A stretch of 51,738 bases of DNA from Gracilibacter sp. BRH_c7a (GCA_001516055.1 LOEZ01000044.1:1-51738); one strand, 5' to 3'. Positions 34,169 to 41,919 are shown, counted from the first letter of the stretch. Translations and numbers: made by a program. The notes: generated by a model from the letters alone, not told the origin.

Positions 34169-34876
34169 ATGTCTAGTAAAGAAGCTGTTGCTTGGTTTCT
34201 CTCATTTGTTAGTGCTTTGGTACTTATTATTGTCATTTTTCTAACAGTAATCGAATATAGGTCTTTTGACCTGGAGTTTTTTACAAAAGAATATACGAAG
34301 CTTAATAATGCTCAAGTGATTGGGATATCTAAACAAGAACTAATGCAAACTACTGAAGAGCTGTTGGCATATATCAAGGGAGAAAGAGATGACTTGGATA
34401 TCCAAGCTAAGATAAAAGGGCAAGAAAGGCAGGTGTTCAATCAGAAAGAGATTGAACATATGGCCGATGTCCGCATGCTCTATTTTGCCAGTCATAAGGT
34501 TAGAAACATTGGGTTTGCATTTTTCTTATGCTTGCTTTTCGGGGTGAGATTGCTCACGGGTAAGCAATACTTGCATTATTGGGCAAGGGGCTACCTTATC
34601 GGAGGCGGGTTGATGATAGGATTGCTTATCTTTTTAGCTTTTGTCATATCCCGTAATTTCCTATGGTTCTGGGATAGATTTCACTTGTTAATATTTACTA
34701 ATGACCTTTGGATGCTTAACCCGGAGACTGATATTCTCATCCAAATGGTGCCTGAGCAGTTCTTCTTTGATTTGGTGGTCAGTATATTGGTATTATTTTC
34801 TGGAGCAATAATGGGCTTGGGAGTAATAGCAGTTCTAATCCAACGGAGAAAGAATAAAGAAAGATTCAATTTTTAA
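34169..34876 (+). CDS. DUF1461 / TIGR01906-family integral membrane protein
   Basis: A 235-residue protein with an N-terminal helix (FLSFVSALVLIIVIFLTVIE), a roughly 85-residue extracytoplasmic loop containing the conserved NQKEIEHMADVRMLY, then three C-terminal helices. Sequences like RNFLWFWDRFHLLIFTNDLW and PEQFFFDLVVSILV are typical of this uncharacterised family. AAGGAG precedes the ATG. In Clostridia it is often near housekeeping genes, as here before rph. No function is known to me. Confidence 0.83.
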   Translation: MSSKEAVAWFLSFVSALVLIIVIFLTVIEYRSFDLEFFTKEYTKLNNAQVIGISKQELMQTTEELLAYIKGERDDLDIQAKIKGQERQVFNQKEIEHMADVRMLYFASHKVRNIGFAFFLCLLFGVRLLTGKQYLHYWARGYLIGGGLMIGLLIFLAFVISRNFLWFWDRFHLLIFTNDLWMLNPETDILIQMVPEQFFFDLVVSILVLFSGAIMGLGVIAVLIQRRKNKERFNF

Positions 34877-34989
34877 AAGGATTAAATACCTAAGATTAGT
34901 GGAAGATATATTGTAAAGTTATTTTAGTGTAATACTTGGAGCATAGAAAAAATAAGAAAAGATTCGGTCAGAGAAAGGAAGTAGTTATT

Positions 34990-35700
34990 ATGGGAAGATA
35001 TAATGGGAGAAAGACGGATGAGATTCGTCCAGTGAAGATTACTAGAGGATATACCCAAGTCCCCGAAGGTTCTGTTTTGATTGAGATGGGTAATACAAAG
35101 GTACTTTGTACTGCTACCGTTGAGGAGAGAGTACCTCCTTTTCTTAAAGGATCAGGGAAGGGCTGGGTAACAGCCGAATATTCCATGCTCCCGAGGGCAA
35201 CAGATATTCGTAATCAACGTGAATCTACCAAGGGTAAAGTAGGAGGAAGGACCATGGAGATTCAAAGGTTGATAGGGCGAGCACTGCGTTCTGTAGTAGA
35301 TTTGGGGAAATTGGGAGAAAGAACAATCTGGTTAGATTGTGATGTGCTACAGGCTGACGGAGGAACAAGGACAGCTTCCATAACGGGTGCTTATGTGGCC
35401 TTAGCCGATGCGGTAAAATATTTGACTGATAATGAGCTAGTGAAGCAAAATCCTCTCATAGAGAGCATAGCTGCTATCTCAGTCGGTAAGATAGGGAACG
35501 AAGCAATGGTTGATTTGGATTACGAAGAAGATTCCAAGGCTGAAGTCGATATGAATATCGTCATGACAGGATCTGGCAAATTCGTTGAAATACAGGGCAC
35601 TGCCGAAGGTAAAACCTTCGACCGCACAGACCTGGATAGTTTCCTGACCCTAGGAGAACTCGGCATCAGGAAACTCATAGAGTATCAACAACAAGCATAA
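34990..35700 (+). CDS. rph: Ribonuclease PH
   Basis: A 236-residue phosphorolytic 3'-5' exoribonuclease that trims tRNA 3' ends. The sequence begins [20 protein letters not shown] and includes [54 protein letters not shown] and a C-terminal [20 protein letters not shown], all diagnostic. The ATG at 34990 follows AAAGGAAG; the open frame upstream to 34936 has no site. rdgB follows after two repeat elements, the common rph-rdgB pairing of Firmicutes. Confidence 0.97.
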   Translation: MGRYNGRKTDEIRPVKITRGYTQVPEGSVLIEMGNTKVLCTATVEERVPPFLKGSGKGWVTAEYSMLPRATDIRNQRESTKGKVGGRTMEIQRLIGRALRSVVDLGKLGERTIWLDCDVLQADGGTRTASITGAYVALADAVKYLTDNELVKQNPLIESIAAISVGKIGNEAMVDLDYEEDSKAEVDMNIVMTGSGKFVEIQGTAEGKTFDRTDLDSFLTLGELGIRKLIEYQQQA

Positions 35701-35703
35701 TAT

Positions 35704-35757
35704 AAAGTTAGGGACGGTTCTTTACTTTGTATAAAGTTAGGGACGGTTCTTTACTTT
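35704..35757. repeat. REP-like dispersed repeat, locus 9 (two direct copies)
   Basis: Two identical copies in the same orientation, at 35704-35728 and 35733-35757, differ from the main consensus by one base (AGTTAGGG instead of AGTCAGGG). They share this variant only with each other here, so one probably arose by local duplication. Confidence 0.9.
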
Positions 35758-35840
35758 ATAAAATTATTCTAAAAAACAGAGTGAGAATTATTATTTTAGT
35801 TCTTGGGATTAATGTTTTAGGTTGTAATCATGTCGACAGG

Positions 35841-35886
35841 AAGGTGGCAAACGAAACGTCCCTCGGCCCCCCCTCTGCCACCCCCT
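35841..35886. repeat. Second repeat family, copy A (upstream of rdgB)
   Basis: The element contains GTGGCAAACGAAACGTCCC and is bounded by GGTGGCA (35843-35849) and TGCCACC (35876-35882), an exact 7-bp inverted repeat. A second copy lies directly after rdgB. Confidence 0.75.
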
Positions 35887-35906
35887 AGCTTTTATTTGGA
35901 GGTATC

Positions 35907-36497
35907 ATGGAAATTTTACTTGCTACGGCTAATAAAGGTAAGGTTATAGAGCTGGAAGAGATGTTGACCGGTATGGATATCAGGGTGCTTTCTCTTAGCG
36001 ATTTTCCTGGTTTTCCAGAGATAGAGGAGACAGGTGCAACTTTTGCGCAAAATGCTTTTCTGAAAGCGAGGAAAGCTGCTGAAATTACGGGTCTTGTTTC
36101 TCTTGCAGATGATTCAGGATTGGAAGTAGATGCTTTAAACGGGAAGCCGGGAGTTTTTTCAGCAAGATATGCTGGAGAACCGAAAAGTGATGAGCGTAAT
36201 ATAGATAAGCTTCTGGAGCAACTGAATATTGTGCCTGAATTAGAAAGGAGTGCTCGATTCCGCTGCTCTCTGGCGGTGGTGGCACCAGATGGACAAGAGT
36301 TCTTAGCAGAGGGTACAGTAGAAGGCAGAATCCTGAAATCCAGGAAAGGTTCAGGAGGTTTTGGTTATGATCCGGTATTTTTTCTGCCGGATATGGATAA
36401 GACAATGGCTGAGCTTTCCCTAGAGGAGAAGAACAGAATATCTCATAGGGCTATAGCTTTTAGGAAAGCGGTTCCTATCATCCAGACACTTGTTTAG
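35907..36497 (+). CDS. rdgB: XTP/dITP diphosphatase (RdgB/HAM1 family)
   Basis: A 196-residue house-cleaning pyrophosphatase that removes ITP, dITP and XTP from the nucleotide pool. It starts EILLATANKGKVIELEEML and has ATFAQNAFLKARKAAEITGL, LADDSGLEVDALNGKPGVFS (catalytic Asp), GGFGYDPVFFLP and a C-terminal SHRAIAFRK, all characteristic. The ATG is preceded by TTGGAGG. It is co-directional with rph. It is bracketed by two copies of a second repeat family and ends at a strong terminator. Confidence 0.97.
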   Translation: MEILLATANKGKVIELEEMLTGMDIRVLSLSDFPGFPEIEETGATFAQNAFLKARKAAEITGLVSLADDSGLEVDALNGKPGVFSARYAGEPKSDERNIDKLLEQLNIVPELERSARFRCSLAVVAPDGQEFLAEGTVEGRILKSRKGSGGFGYDPVFFLPDMDKTMAELSLEEKNRISHRAIAFRKAVPIIQTLV

Positions 36498-36522
36498 AGT
36501 TAGGTTATCTTGGCAAGACAAT

Positions 36523-36573
36523 GTGGCAAACGAAACGTCCCCCTGCCACCCCCGCCACCTTCCCTCTGCCACC
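36523..36573. repeat. Second repeat family, copy B (downstream of rdgB)
   Basis: It contains the same GTGGCAAACGAAACGTCCC as copy A in the same orientation, closed by TGCCACC (36544-36550). Further CGCCACC/TGCCACC echoes extend to about 36573. Confidence 0.75.
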
Positions 36574-36577
36574 TTAG

Positions 36578-36605
36578 AACAACCGTGGAAAACGGTTGTT
36601 TTTTT
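36578..36605 (+). terminator. Rho-independent terminator of rph-rdgB
   Basis: AACAACCGT (36578-36586) and ACGGTTGTT (36592-36600) form a perfect 9-bp stem with a 5-nt loop, then a T run to 36605. It separates the housekeeping genes from the accessory cassette that follows. Confidence 0.9.
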
Positions 36606-36692
36606 GAGGGGAAAAAAGAGGAATATAGTGAATAAAGGCGAAAACAAATATTTGGATTATTCAAAAAAAATTAGGTAGAGCGAGGAGAAAAA

Positions 36693-37796
36693 ATGATTAC
36701 CGAAGACAAACTTAGTTTTATTCAGAAGTCTTTAGATATGGGAGAATATGATGTTGTAGTTAAGGAATGTGCGACATTATTTGAAGTTGCTCTAAAAAGA
36801 ATCTTTAATGAGGCTATCATTTCTCTGCCATTTAATGATAGGATAGATATTCAAGAAGTTGAGAAGAAAATAGGGAAGAATAATAAAGGTGTTCAGGAAT
36901 TTACTTTTGGAGAATTAGTAGGGTTATTCAGAGAGAGTAAACTTCTGGCAAAATGGGCAAAACATTCGTCAAGAGATCTTGGCTTACTAAATTCTCTGGA
37001 TTTTAGCTCGATAGTAAATCTTAGAAATCATGTTACGCACTCAGGAATAGAATGTAACAGATTTGAGGCAGAATTAGTATATAATTACCTGCGTAATATG
37101 TTGGCGACATTAGGGTTAGCAGACTTGAACTCTTCTGGTATTACTCTTGCTAAGAAAAACTATTCAATTGAAGAAAGTGAGAATCATTTAGAAAAAGATT
37201 TGGATAAAGAATCCGACAAAGATTCTGATAAATATAAAAAGATCTTTAAATATCTGCCGGAAAGAGGTTTGTTGGTTAACCCAGCGGATGGATCAAGAAA
37301 TGTTTCTTTCAAAGTGGAGACTATAAACAAGATATTCGATATTATTTATAACGAGATTTCCGTATTAGCAGACGAAGATGCAGCCCAGAATATCTTCAAG
37401 AAGGCAGGTTATGATGGCGGAAAAAAATTCGGTGGTGTGATGAACCAGAAATGGGAGCTTGAACAGGAAACACCTTCTATGAATGAAAAGTTCATCAAGT
37501 GGTGTGAATTCGATTCTGACGTTGGTTTGGGTAAATTCACCAGTTCATTAGATGTTGATGAGGAAACGGGCGAGATAGAAGGCAACATAATAATCTCAGA
37601 AAACTTTCTTAATGATGAGCATTGTAAGAAGAATTCCCCAAAGACTTGTTCTTTTATTAAGGGATATTGTGAAGGTGTGATAGAAGAATTATTGGGGGGA
37701 TTAGACATAGAAGTCGTATGTCAGAAAGAAAACTGTCCTAAACATAATGCATTCAAAAAGAAATGTATTTATCAGATTCAAGAAAGAAGGGGTTAA
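36693..37796 (+). CDS. HEPN-V4R fusion protein, first gene of a putative conflict cassette
   Basis: A 367-residue two-part protein. Residues 1-140 are all-helical with LRNHVTHSG; Arg111 and His116 form the RX4H motif typical of HEPN domains, many of which are RNases in toxin or immune systems. A charged, Asp/Lys-rich linker (165-185) follows. Residues 195-362 resemble a V4R (4-vinyl reductase) ligand-binding domain with KKAGYDGGKKFG and six late cysteines: C311, C319, C326 (CSFIKGYCEG), C343, C348, C358. A metal site or small-molecule pocket is likely. GAGGAG precedes the ATG. Its stop is one base from the next start. I infer a sensor-effector protein; no characterised homologue is known to me. 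Confidence 0.72.
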   Translation: MITEDKLSFIQKSLDMGEYDVVVKECATLFEVALKRIFNEAIISLPFNDRIDIQEVEKKIGKNNKGVQEFTFGELVGLFRESKLLAKWAKHSSRDLGLLNSLDFSSIVNLRNHVTHSGIECNRFEAELVYNYLRNMLATLGLADLNSSGITLAKKNYSIEESENHLEKDLDKESDKDSDKYKKIFKYLPERGLLVNPADGSRNVSFKVETINKIFDIIYNEISVLADEDAAQNIFKKAGYDGGKKFGGVMNQKWELEQETPSMNEKFIKWCEFDSDVGLGKFTSSLDVDEETGEIEGNIIISENFLNDEHCKKNSPKTCSFIKGYCEGVIEELLGGLDIEVVCQKENCPKHNAFKKKCIYQIQERRG

Positions 37797-37797
37797 T

Positions 37798-38841
37798 ATG
37801 GAAAAAATACTGGTGGTATTTACAGGAGGAACTATAGGCAGCACAAAGACAGATAAAACAATTAACGTTGATGACAATACAAGCTATTATTTAATCGATC
37901 GGTACAATAATAGTGAGTATAAAAGGGAAGTATCATTTGATGTATCCCAACCAATGAGCTTGCTCAGTGAAGATCTTATTCCTAAAGATTGGCTTACCTT
38001 ACATGAAACATTAAGCCAACTAGACTTATCCGTATACAAAGGAATCATTATAACCCATGGCACAGATACTTTGCCATTCACTGCTGCAGCAATAAGCTAT
38101 TTGTTTAATTGGACTCCTATTCCGATTGTTATCACAGCCAGTAACTATCCTCTTGAAGATGAGAGAAGCAACGGTTTTAGGAATTTTGTCAATTCCGTCG
38201 AGTTTATTATAAATGATGATATTCCCGGGGTTTTCGTGATTTTTGAAAACAATAAGGGAGAATCTATAGTACATCTAGGAACTAGGCTGACTCAGGCAGT
38301 ACCCTTTACACATGAGTTTGATAGTATCAGTTCCATAATCTTCGGAAAGATGAAGGATAATAAATTCCAGAAACATGAGCATGTATCTAATCCGAGCTTT
38401 GAAGATTTGAAAAAACCTAAAGATAAAGCCGATTTACCGGATATCAATTTTTCAACCGATGTAGTTTATATTAAACCTTTTCCAGGCTTAAATTATCAGC
38501 ACTATGACTTTTCGGTAATCAAACCACAAGCTATTATTCATGACTTATATCATTCGGGGACAGCTTGCACCCGGACAGATGGAAGGTTTAAGTATTCTTT
38601 AATAGAGTTCACAAAAGATTGTATTGACAATGACATAGAAGTATTTATCTCACCAATAAGAGATATGTCGGAGGATATGTATGTCACCTCTAACGATATA
38701 TTGGAAGCAGGAGCACATTATTTACATAATATATCGATTGAAGCATCGATAGTGAAGCTGATGTTAGCTTATGGTAGTGCTGCGGATAACTATAATGTGT
38801 TAAAAATTATGAGGGAACCATTCTTTTATGAATACATTTAA
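37798..38841 (+). CDS. Asparaginase-fold protein, second gene of the cassette
   Basis: A 347-residue cytoplasmic protein (no signal peptide) of the L-asparaginase/GatD superfamily. The first catalytic block FTGGTIGS places the nucleophile-type Thr at residue 12, and THGTDTLPFTAAAISYL places Thr89-Asp90 exactly as in E. coli AnsB. The ligand-binding Ser block aligns as LLSEDL (Ser57). The Lys that completes the second triad (AnsB Lys162, in VTKT) appears as Gln166 in GTRLTQAV. The enzyme may thus be inactive, altered, or a nucleotide/amide binding protein. The ATG at 37798 is one base after the previous stop, with AAGGGG in that gene's end. Its context argues against ordinary asparagine catabolism. 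Confidence 0.8.
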   Translation: MEKILVVFTGGTIGSTKTDKTINVDDNTSYYLIDRYNNSEYKREVSFDVSQPMSLLSEDLIPKDWLTLHETLSQLDLSVYKGIIITHGTDTLPFTAAAISYLFNWTPIPIVITASNYPLEDERSNGFRNFVNSVEFIINDDIPGVFVIFENNKGESIVHLGTRLTQAVPFTHEFDSISSIIFGKMKDNKFQKHEHVSNPSFEDLKKPKDKADLPDINFSTDVVYIKPFPGLNYQHYDFSVIKPQAIIHDLYHSGTACTRTDGRFKYSLIEFTKDCIDNDIEVFISPIRDMSEDMYVTSNDILEAGAHYLHNISIEASIVKLMLAYGSAADNYNVLKIMREPFFYEYI

Positions 38842-38872
38842 CAAGCTGTAATTTTCAGATGAGGGATAATTA

Positions 38873-41428
38873 ATGGTAAACAAAGACAAATTCATAGTCT
38901 CATACGATTTTATTAATATGGGATCGGTGGTTGCCGACAGCTTGGATGATGAAAAATTAAAGCCGCAGAAGAATTGGTTCTTTTTAGACGTTGGCAACAG
39001 TCTGGAAGAAGGCATTATTGACCATCATCAGAATATTAGTGGAGTGATTGTTGCCGGAAAAACATATAGATCTGCGGCCTCACTCTTGGCTCATAGCAGG
39101 AATCTGATAATGAAGAATTACAATTCTGATATAAATGAGATTAAGATAATTGTCCATAAGGAGCCAGACTTTGATTGTTTCGTGTCTGCTTACCTTGCTG
39201 AGTATCTATTAAAAAACGATGGCAGACTGCCGGATAATTATGAAGAAGTTTTGGAGTACACAGAAAAAGTAGATGCAGGGATGCTCAGAATAGAGGATAA
39301 GAATGTTAAAACCCCGGCTATGGTTGCCTGTGCTTTAGCTGAAACACCAGAAATTAAATGTTTTTCTGGAGATGAGAAAAACCTGGCTATTATGAAAAAA
39401 GGGCTTAGGCTTATAGATTATATTTTTAATAGGCTCACCGAAATACAATCTATTCATCATCCAAGATTATTTGATAAAGACAGTGGATTTGAGTCTGAAC
39501 TAAATTTACTGGCAGAGGATTATCTTAACTATTGCTCTGACCTGGAGAAAGCGGATTTATGTGAAAAGATTAGAATTAAACTACCTGTTATTGGTGCGGA
39601 GGAACAGAGGCTTCAAGAAGTAGACGGCCTTGTTTTCAAGGATGAACCCAGCTGTATCCTCCATAAATATTGGGCCAGACAGGATCATAATTCTCCCAGC
39701 AGAACCGGATACATCTTTACTTTAATCCCTCAACATAGAAAAGAAGAAGCCCAGGACTGTTATAAATACATTTACTCGGAAGGGAAAAGGACCGAAGAGA
39801 GAATGCAGCTTGGATCTGACGGCCAGGGAGTTAAAGTGTACAGATCTATTATATCTGTTGATCCCAGTCGTGGCGTTTGTCTTAAAGGGTTAGCTGAGCA
39901 GTTGGAATTAGAAGAACTGAAAAAGGAACAATTGCTGTTAGGGGAAGCTAAAAGGGAGCGCAGGGATTTTACGACCAGAAGGTTTAACGAACCGTGGTGT
40001 ACCAATAGGGATCCTTGGTATGACGGGCGAAATCACTTCTATACCATCGTAGACAGCCCTGGGGTAAACAGCCTGCTAACTTTTGAGCAAATCAAGAGTA
40101 TAGCTTTGAATTTCATCTGTCCCAAAGTGACGGATACCAGAATAAAATATGTTTTCCCTTTTACATTCGACCCTGAAAAATATAACCAACTGTGCGGATA
40201 TATTGCTGATAATTTCGATCTGGTTTCGGAAGACAGAGAAGTGATCGCCAAAAGGCAAGATTTTTTCCTGCCTTATGTCTATGATTATTATAATTGTCCA
40301 GAGGAAGGGAAACTCCCTAAGCACTGCCAGCACTTTCTATTAAAGAAGAAAGGTATATTTGATTTCGATAAAGCTGATTGCTTAGTAACTTTACAACCGC
40401 AGAGTTCGGAAGAGACAAGAGATCTGCTCGTTAAATATGATAATGAGTTGAAAATCTATGGAGAATCATTGAAGAGTAAGATCTCGGTGTTCAGATATGG
40501 AATCGGTTTTTTCATCACTGAGCTGAAAATTGAAAATGAAGTGTTGTATATAAAAGATTTACTTAAATTAAACAAAGAAATAATAAATGATCAGGAATCA
40601 AAGAAGAATGATATGTACTTACGGATTGTGGATTTCTACTTTTCCCAGCTGTACAGTACTAACAGGTTTAACATTAAGCTGAGTCAGCCTTTAGTATATT
40701 CAACTATTACTATCCCTGCTGAGGATTACTATGAGTCGGAAAAGAAAGAGTTAGTTTATAAACTCAGTAACTCCATAGAATGGAATGAAAATGTTCTGTC
40801 TAATTATATTCCTGACCAGACGTTGATGGAGGTAACGGATCATTGTATCTTTGGTTTCGGTAAAACAGGGGGAACTTTACTGCAAATTGATACTAAAATT
40901 AATGATTTTAAGAAAAGTGAATTTAGGAATTTGTTCGAGACCATATTTTTTGATATCTTTATTTACGTCCTGCATCAAAGAAAAAGCTTGATGAACTTTG
41001 CTTATATCCTTTCCGTATATGATAATAAAAGGCAGTTAACCAAGATTACCAAGCTGAGGGAATTATTCATGAATTTTACCATCCAAGGCTGGTACAGCCA
41101 GGTCACTAATAATGAATTGGGAATGGAAATGTATAGGCACTGGCAGGAAATGTTTGAGAATGAAAAACTATATCAAGAAGTTTCTGAACAATTAGGATCT
41201 GTGGACGATTATAATAAGTCAGTATGGTCTAATCTATTTGGAGTTCTCTCCCTAATCACCTTCCCTTTGCTAATCCTTTCGGTGTTCTTAGATAGCGGCT
41301 TTTTAAAGATCAGAACTCTCTTTGACTTTTCTAATAATATTTGGCCTTGGAATATTTTTGCGGTGGTTATAGTTATCTATTTCTTAGGGCTGTTAGTTTA
41401 TAAAGGAACGTATAGAAATATTAAGTGA
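38873..41428 (+). CDS. Large protein with swapped-order DHH phosphoesterase motifs and two C-terminal membrane helices
   Basis: 851 residues, third gene of the cassette, 31 bp after the second. The N-terminal region resembles a DHH-superfamily phosphoesterase, but with the motifs reordered: FFLDVGNSLEEGIIDHHQ (D50-H51-H52) comes before IVHKEPDFDCFVSAYLAEYL (H95, D99, D101), then EYTEKVDAG (D134). The large middle region (200-600) is unassigned. A helical stalk (about 680-780) leads to two membrane segments near 785-806 and 826-843 with a short basic tail, a layout reminiscent of CorA-like proteins but without a GMN motif. GATGAGGG precedes the ATG. I infer a membrane-bound effector or signal-degrading component. 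I know no named family covering the whole length. Confidence 0.7.
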   Translation: MVNKDKFIVSYDFINMGSVVADSLDDEKLKPQKNWFFLDVGNSLEEGIIDHHQNISGVIVAGKTYRSAASLLAHSRNLIMKNYNSDINEIKIIVHKEPDFDCFVSAYLAEYLLKNDGRLPDNYEEVLEYTEKVDAGMLRIEDKNVKTPAMVACALAETPEIKCFSGDEKNLAIMKKGLRLIDYIFNRLTEIQSIHHPRLFDKDSGFESELNLLAEDYLNYCSDLEKADLCEKIRIKLPVIGAEEQRLQEVDGLVFKDEPSCILHKYWARQDHNSPSRTGYIFTLIPQHRKEEAQDCYKYIYSEGKRTEERMQLGSDGQGVKVYRSIISVDPSRGVCLKGLAEQLELEELKKEQLLLGEAKRERRDFTTRRFNEPWCTNRDPWYDGRNHFYTIVDSPGVNSLLTFEQIKSIALNFICPKVTDTRIKYVFPFTFDPEKYNQLCGYIADNFDLVSEDREVIAKRQDFFLPYVYDYYNCPEEGKLPKHCQHFLLKKKGIFDFDKADCLVTLQPQSSEETRDLLVKYDNELKIYGESLKSKISVFRYGIGFFITELKIENEVLYIKDLLKLNKEIINDQESKKNDMYLRIVDFYFSQLYSTNRFNIKLSQPLVYSTITIPAEDYYESEKKELVYKLSNSIEWNENVLSNYIPDQTLMEVTDHCIFGFGKTGGTLLQIDTKINDFKKSEFRNLFETIFFDIFIYVLHQRKSLMNFAYILSVYDNKRQLTKITKLRELFMNFTIQGWYSQVTNNELGMEMYRHWQEMFENEKLYQEVSEQLGSVDDYNKSVWSNLFGVLSLITFPLLILSVFLDSGFLKIRTLFDFSNNIWPWNIFAVVIVIYFLGLLVYKGTYRNIK

Positions 41429-41563
41429 ACTCAAAATCAATAACTGGGAATAATTAGATATTATGTTAAAATAAAAAATAATACTCGAAAAAGTATATTA
41501 TGTGGTGTATAATCAGTTATTGTCGGCTGATGTTTAGTATTATAAAAAGTAAATATTTTTAGC

Positions 41564-41592
41564 TTGACTTGGGATTTTACTTGAGATATACT
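41564..41592 (+). promoter_or_regulatory. Promoter of the tRNA array
   Basis: TTGACT (41564-41569) and TATACT (41587-41592) are separated by exactly 17 bp, close to the sigma-A consensus, about 20 bp before the first tRNA. It is the clearest promoter in the window. Confidence 0.8.
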
Positions 41593-41612
41593 ATTCATTG
41601 TCACAAAAACGA

Positions 41613-41689
41613 CGGGGTATAGCGCAGCTTGGTAGCGCGCCTGCCTTGGGAGCAGGAGGCCGGGGGTTCAAATCCCTCTGCCCCGACCA
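41613..41689 (+). tRNA. tRNA-Pro (anticodon TGG)
   Basis: A 77-nt cloverleaf with a 7-bp acceptor stem (CGGGGTA/TGCCCCG), anticodon arm CCTGC-CTTGGGA-GCAGG giving TGG, a GGTTCAAAT T-loop and an encoded CCA end. It is first of three tRNAs behind a strong promoter. Confidence 0.97.
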
Positions 41690-41711
41690 TTTATATTTAT
41701 CCAGGAGATAG

Positions 41712-41788
41712 GCGCCTGTAGCTCAGCTGGATAGAGCATCTGCCTTCTAAGCAGGTTGTCGCACGTTCGAGTCGTGCCAGGCGCGCCA
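41712..41788 (+). tRNA. tRNA-Arg (anticodon TCT)
   Basis: A 77-nt cloverleaf with acceptor stem GCGCCTG/CAGGCGC, anticodon arm TCTGC-CTTCTAA-GCAGG giving TCT (reads AGA/AGG), a GTTCGAGTC T-loop and an encoded CCA. Confidence 0.97.
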
Positions 41789-41797
41789 TTCAAACAT

Positions 41798-41874
41798 GGT
41801 GGATGTGGCGAAGTGGTTAACGCACCGGATTGTGGCTCCGGCACTCGGGGGTTCAAGTCCCCTCATTCACCCCA
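41798..41874 (+). tRNA. tRNA-His (anticodon GTG)
   Basis: A cloverleaf with acceptor stem GTGGATG/CATTCAC plus the extra 5' G (G-1 at 41798) opposite C73, the hallmark of tRNA-His. The anticodon loop TTGTGGC gives GTG, and CCA is encoded. Confidence 0.97.
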
Positions 41875-41888
41875 ATAAAGAGAAACAT

Positions 41889-41919
41889 ACATCGGGAAAA
41901 TTGTTCCCGATGTTTTTTA
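41889..41919 (+). terminator. Rho-independent terminator of the tRNA array
   Basis: ACATCGGGAA (41889-41898) and TTCCCGATGT (41904-41913) form a perfect 10-bp stem with a 5-nt loop, followed by a T run. Confidence 0.93.

Noticed and set aside
2676-35757. Scattered 26-bp repeats as a degenerate CRISPR or as phage attachment sites
   Set aside because: Copies are kilobases apart at gene ends, often as inverted pairs, with no cas genes, integrase or regular spacing.
35841-35886. Riboswitch or leader in front of rdgB
   Set aside because: The same sequence recurs after rdgB, so it is better explained as a dispersed repeat.
37798-38841. Ordinary L-asparaginase of nitrogen catabolism (ansA)
   Set aside because: It lacks the triad Lys by alignment, and it is packed in one transcript with HEPN and DHH-type genes rather than aspartase or transport genes.
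36693-41428. Known nucleotide-signal immune systems (CBASS, type III CRISPR ancillary, Thoeris)
   Set aside because: No cyclase (CD-NTase, Cas10), SAVED/CARF or TIR domain is visible in the three proteins, so none of these names is justified.
41668-41856. Minus-strand 62-codon open frame
   Set aside because: It lies entirely across the three tRNA genes; such frames are a common artefact over tRNA arrays.
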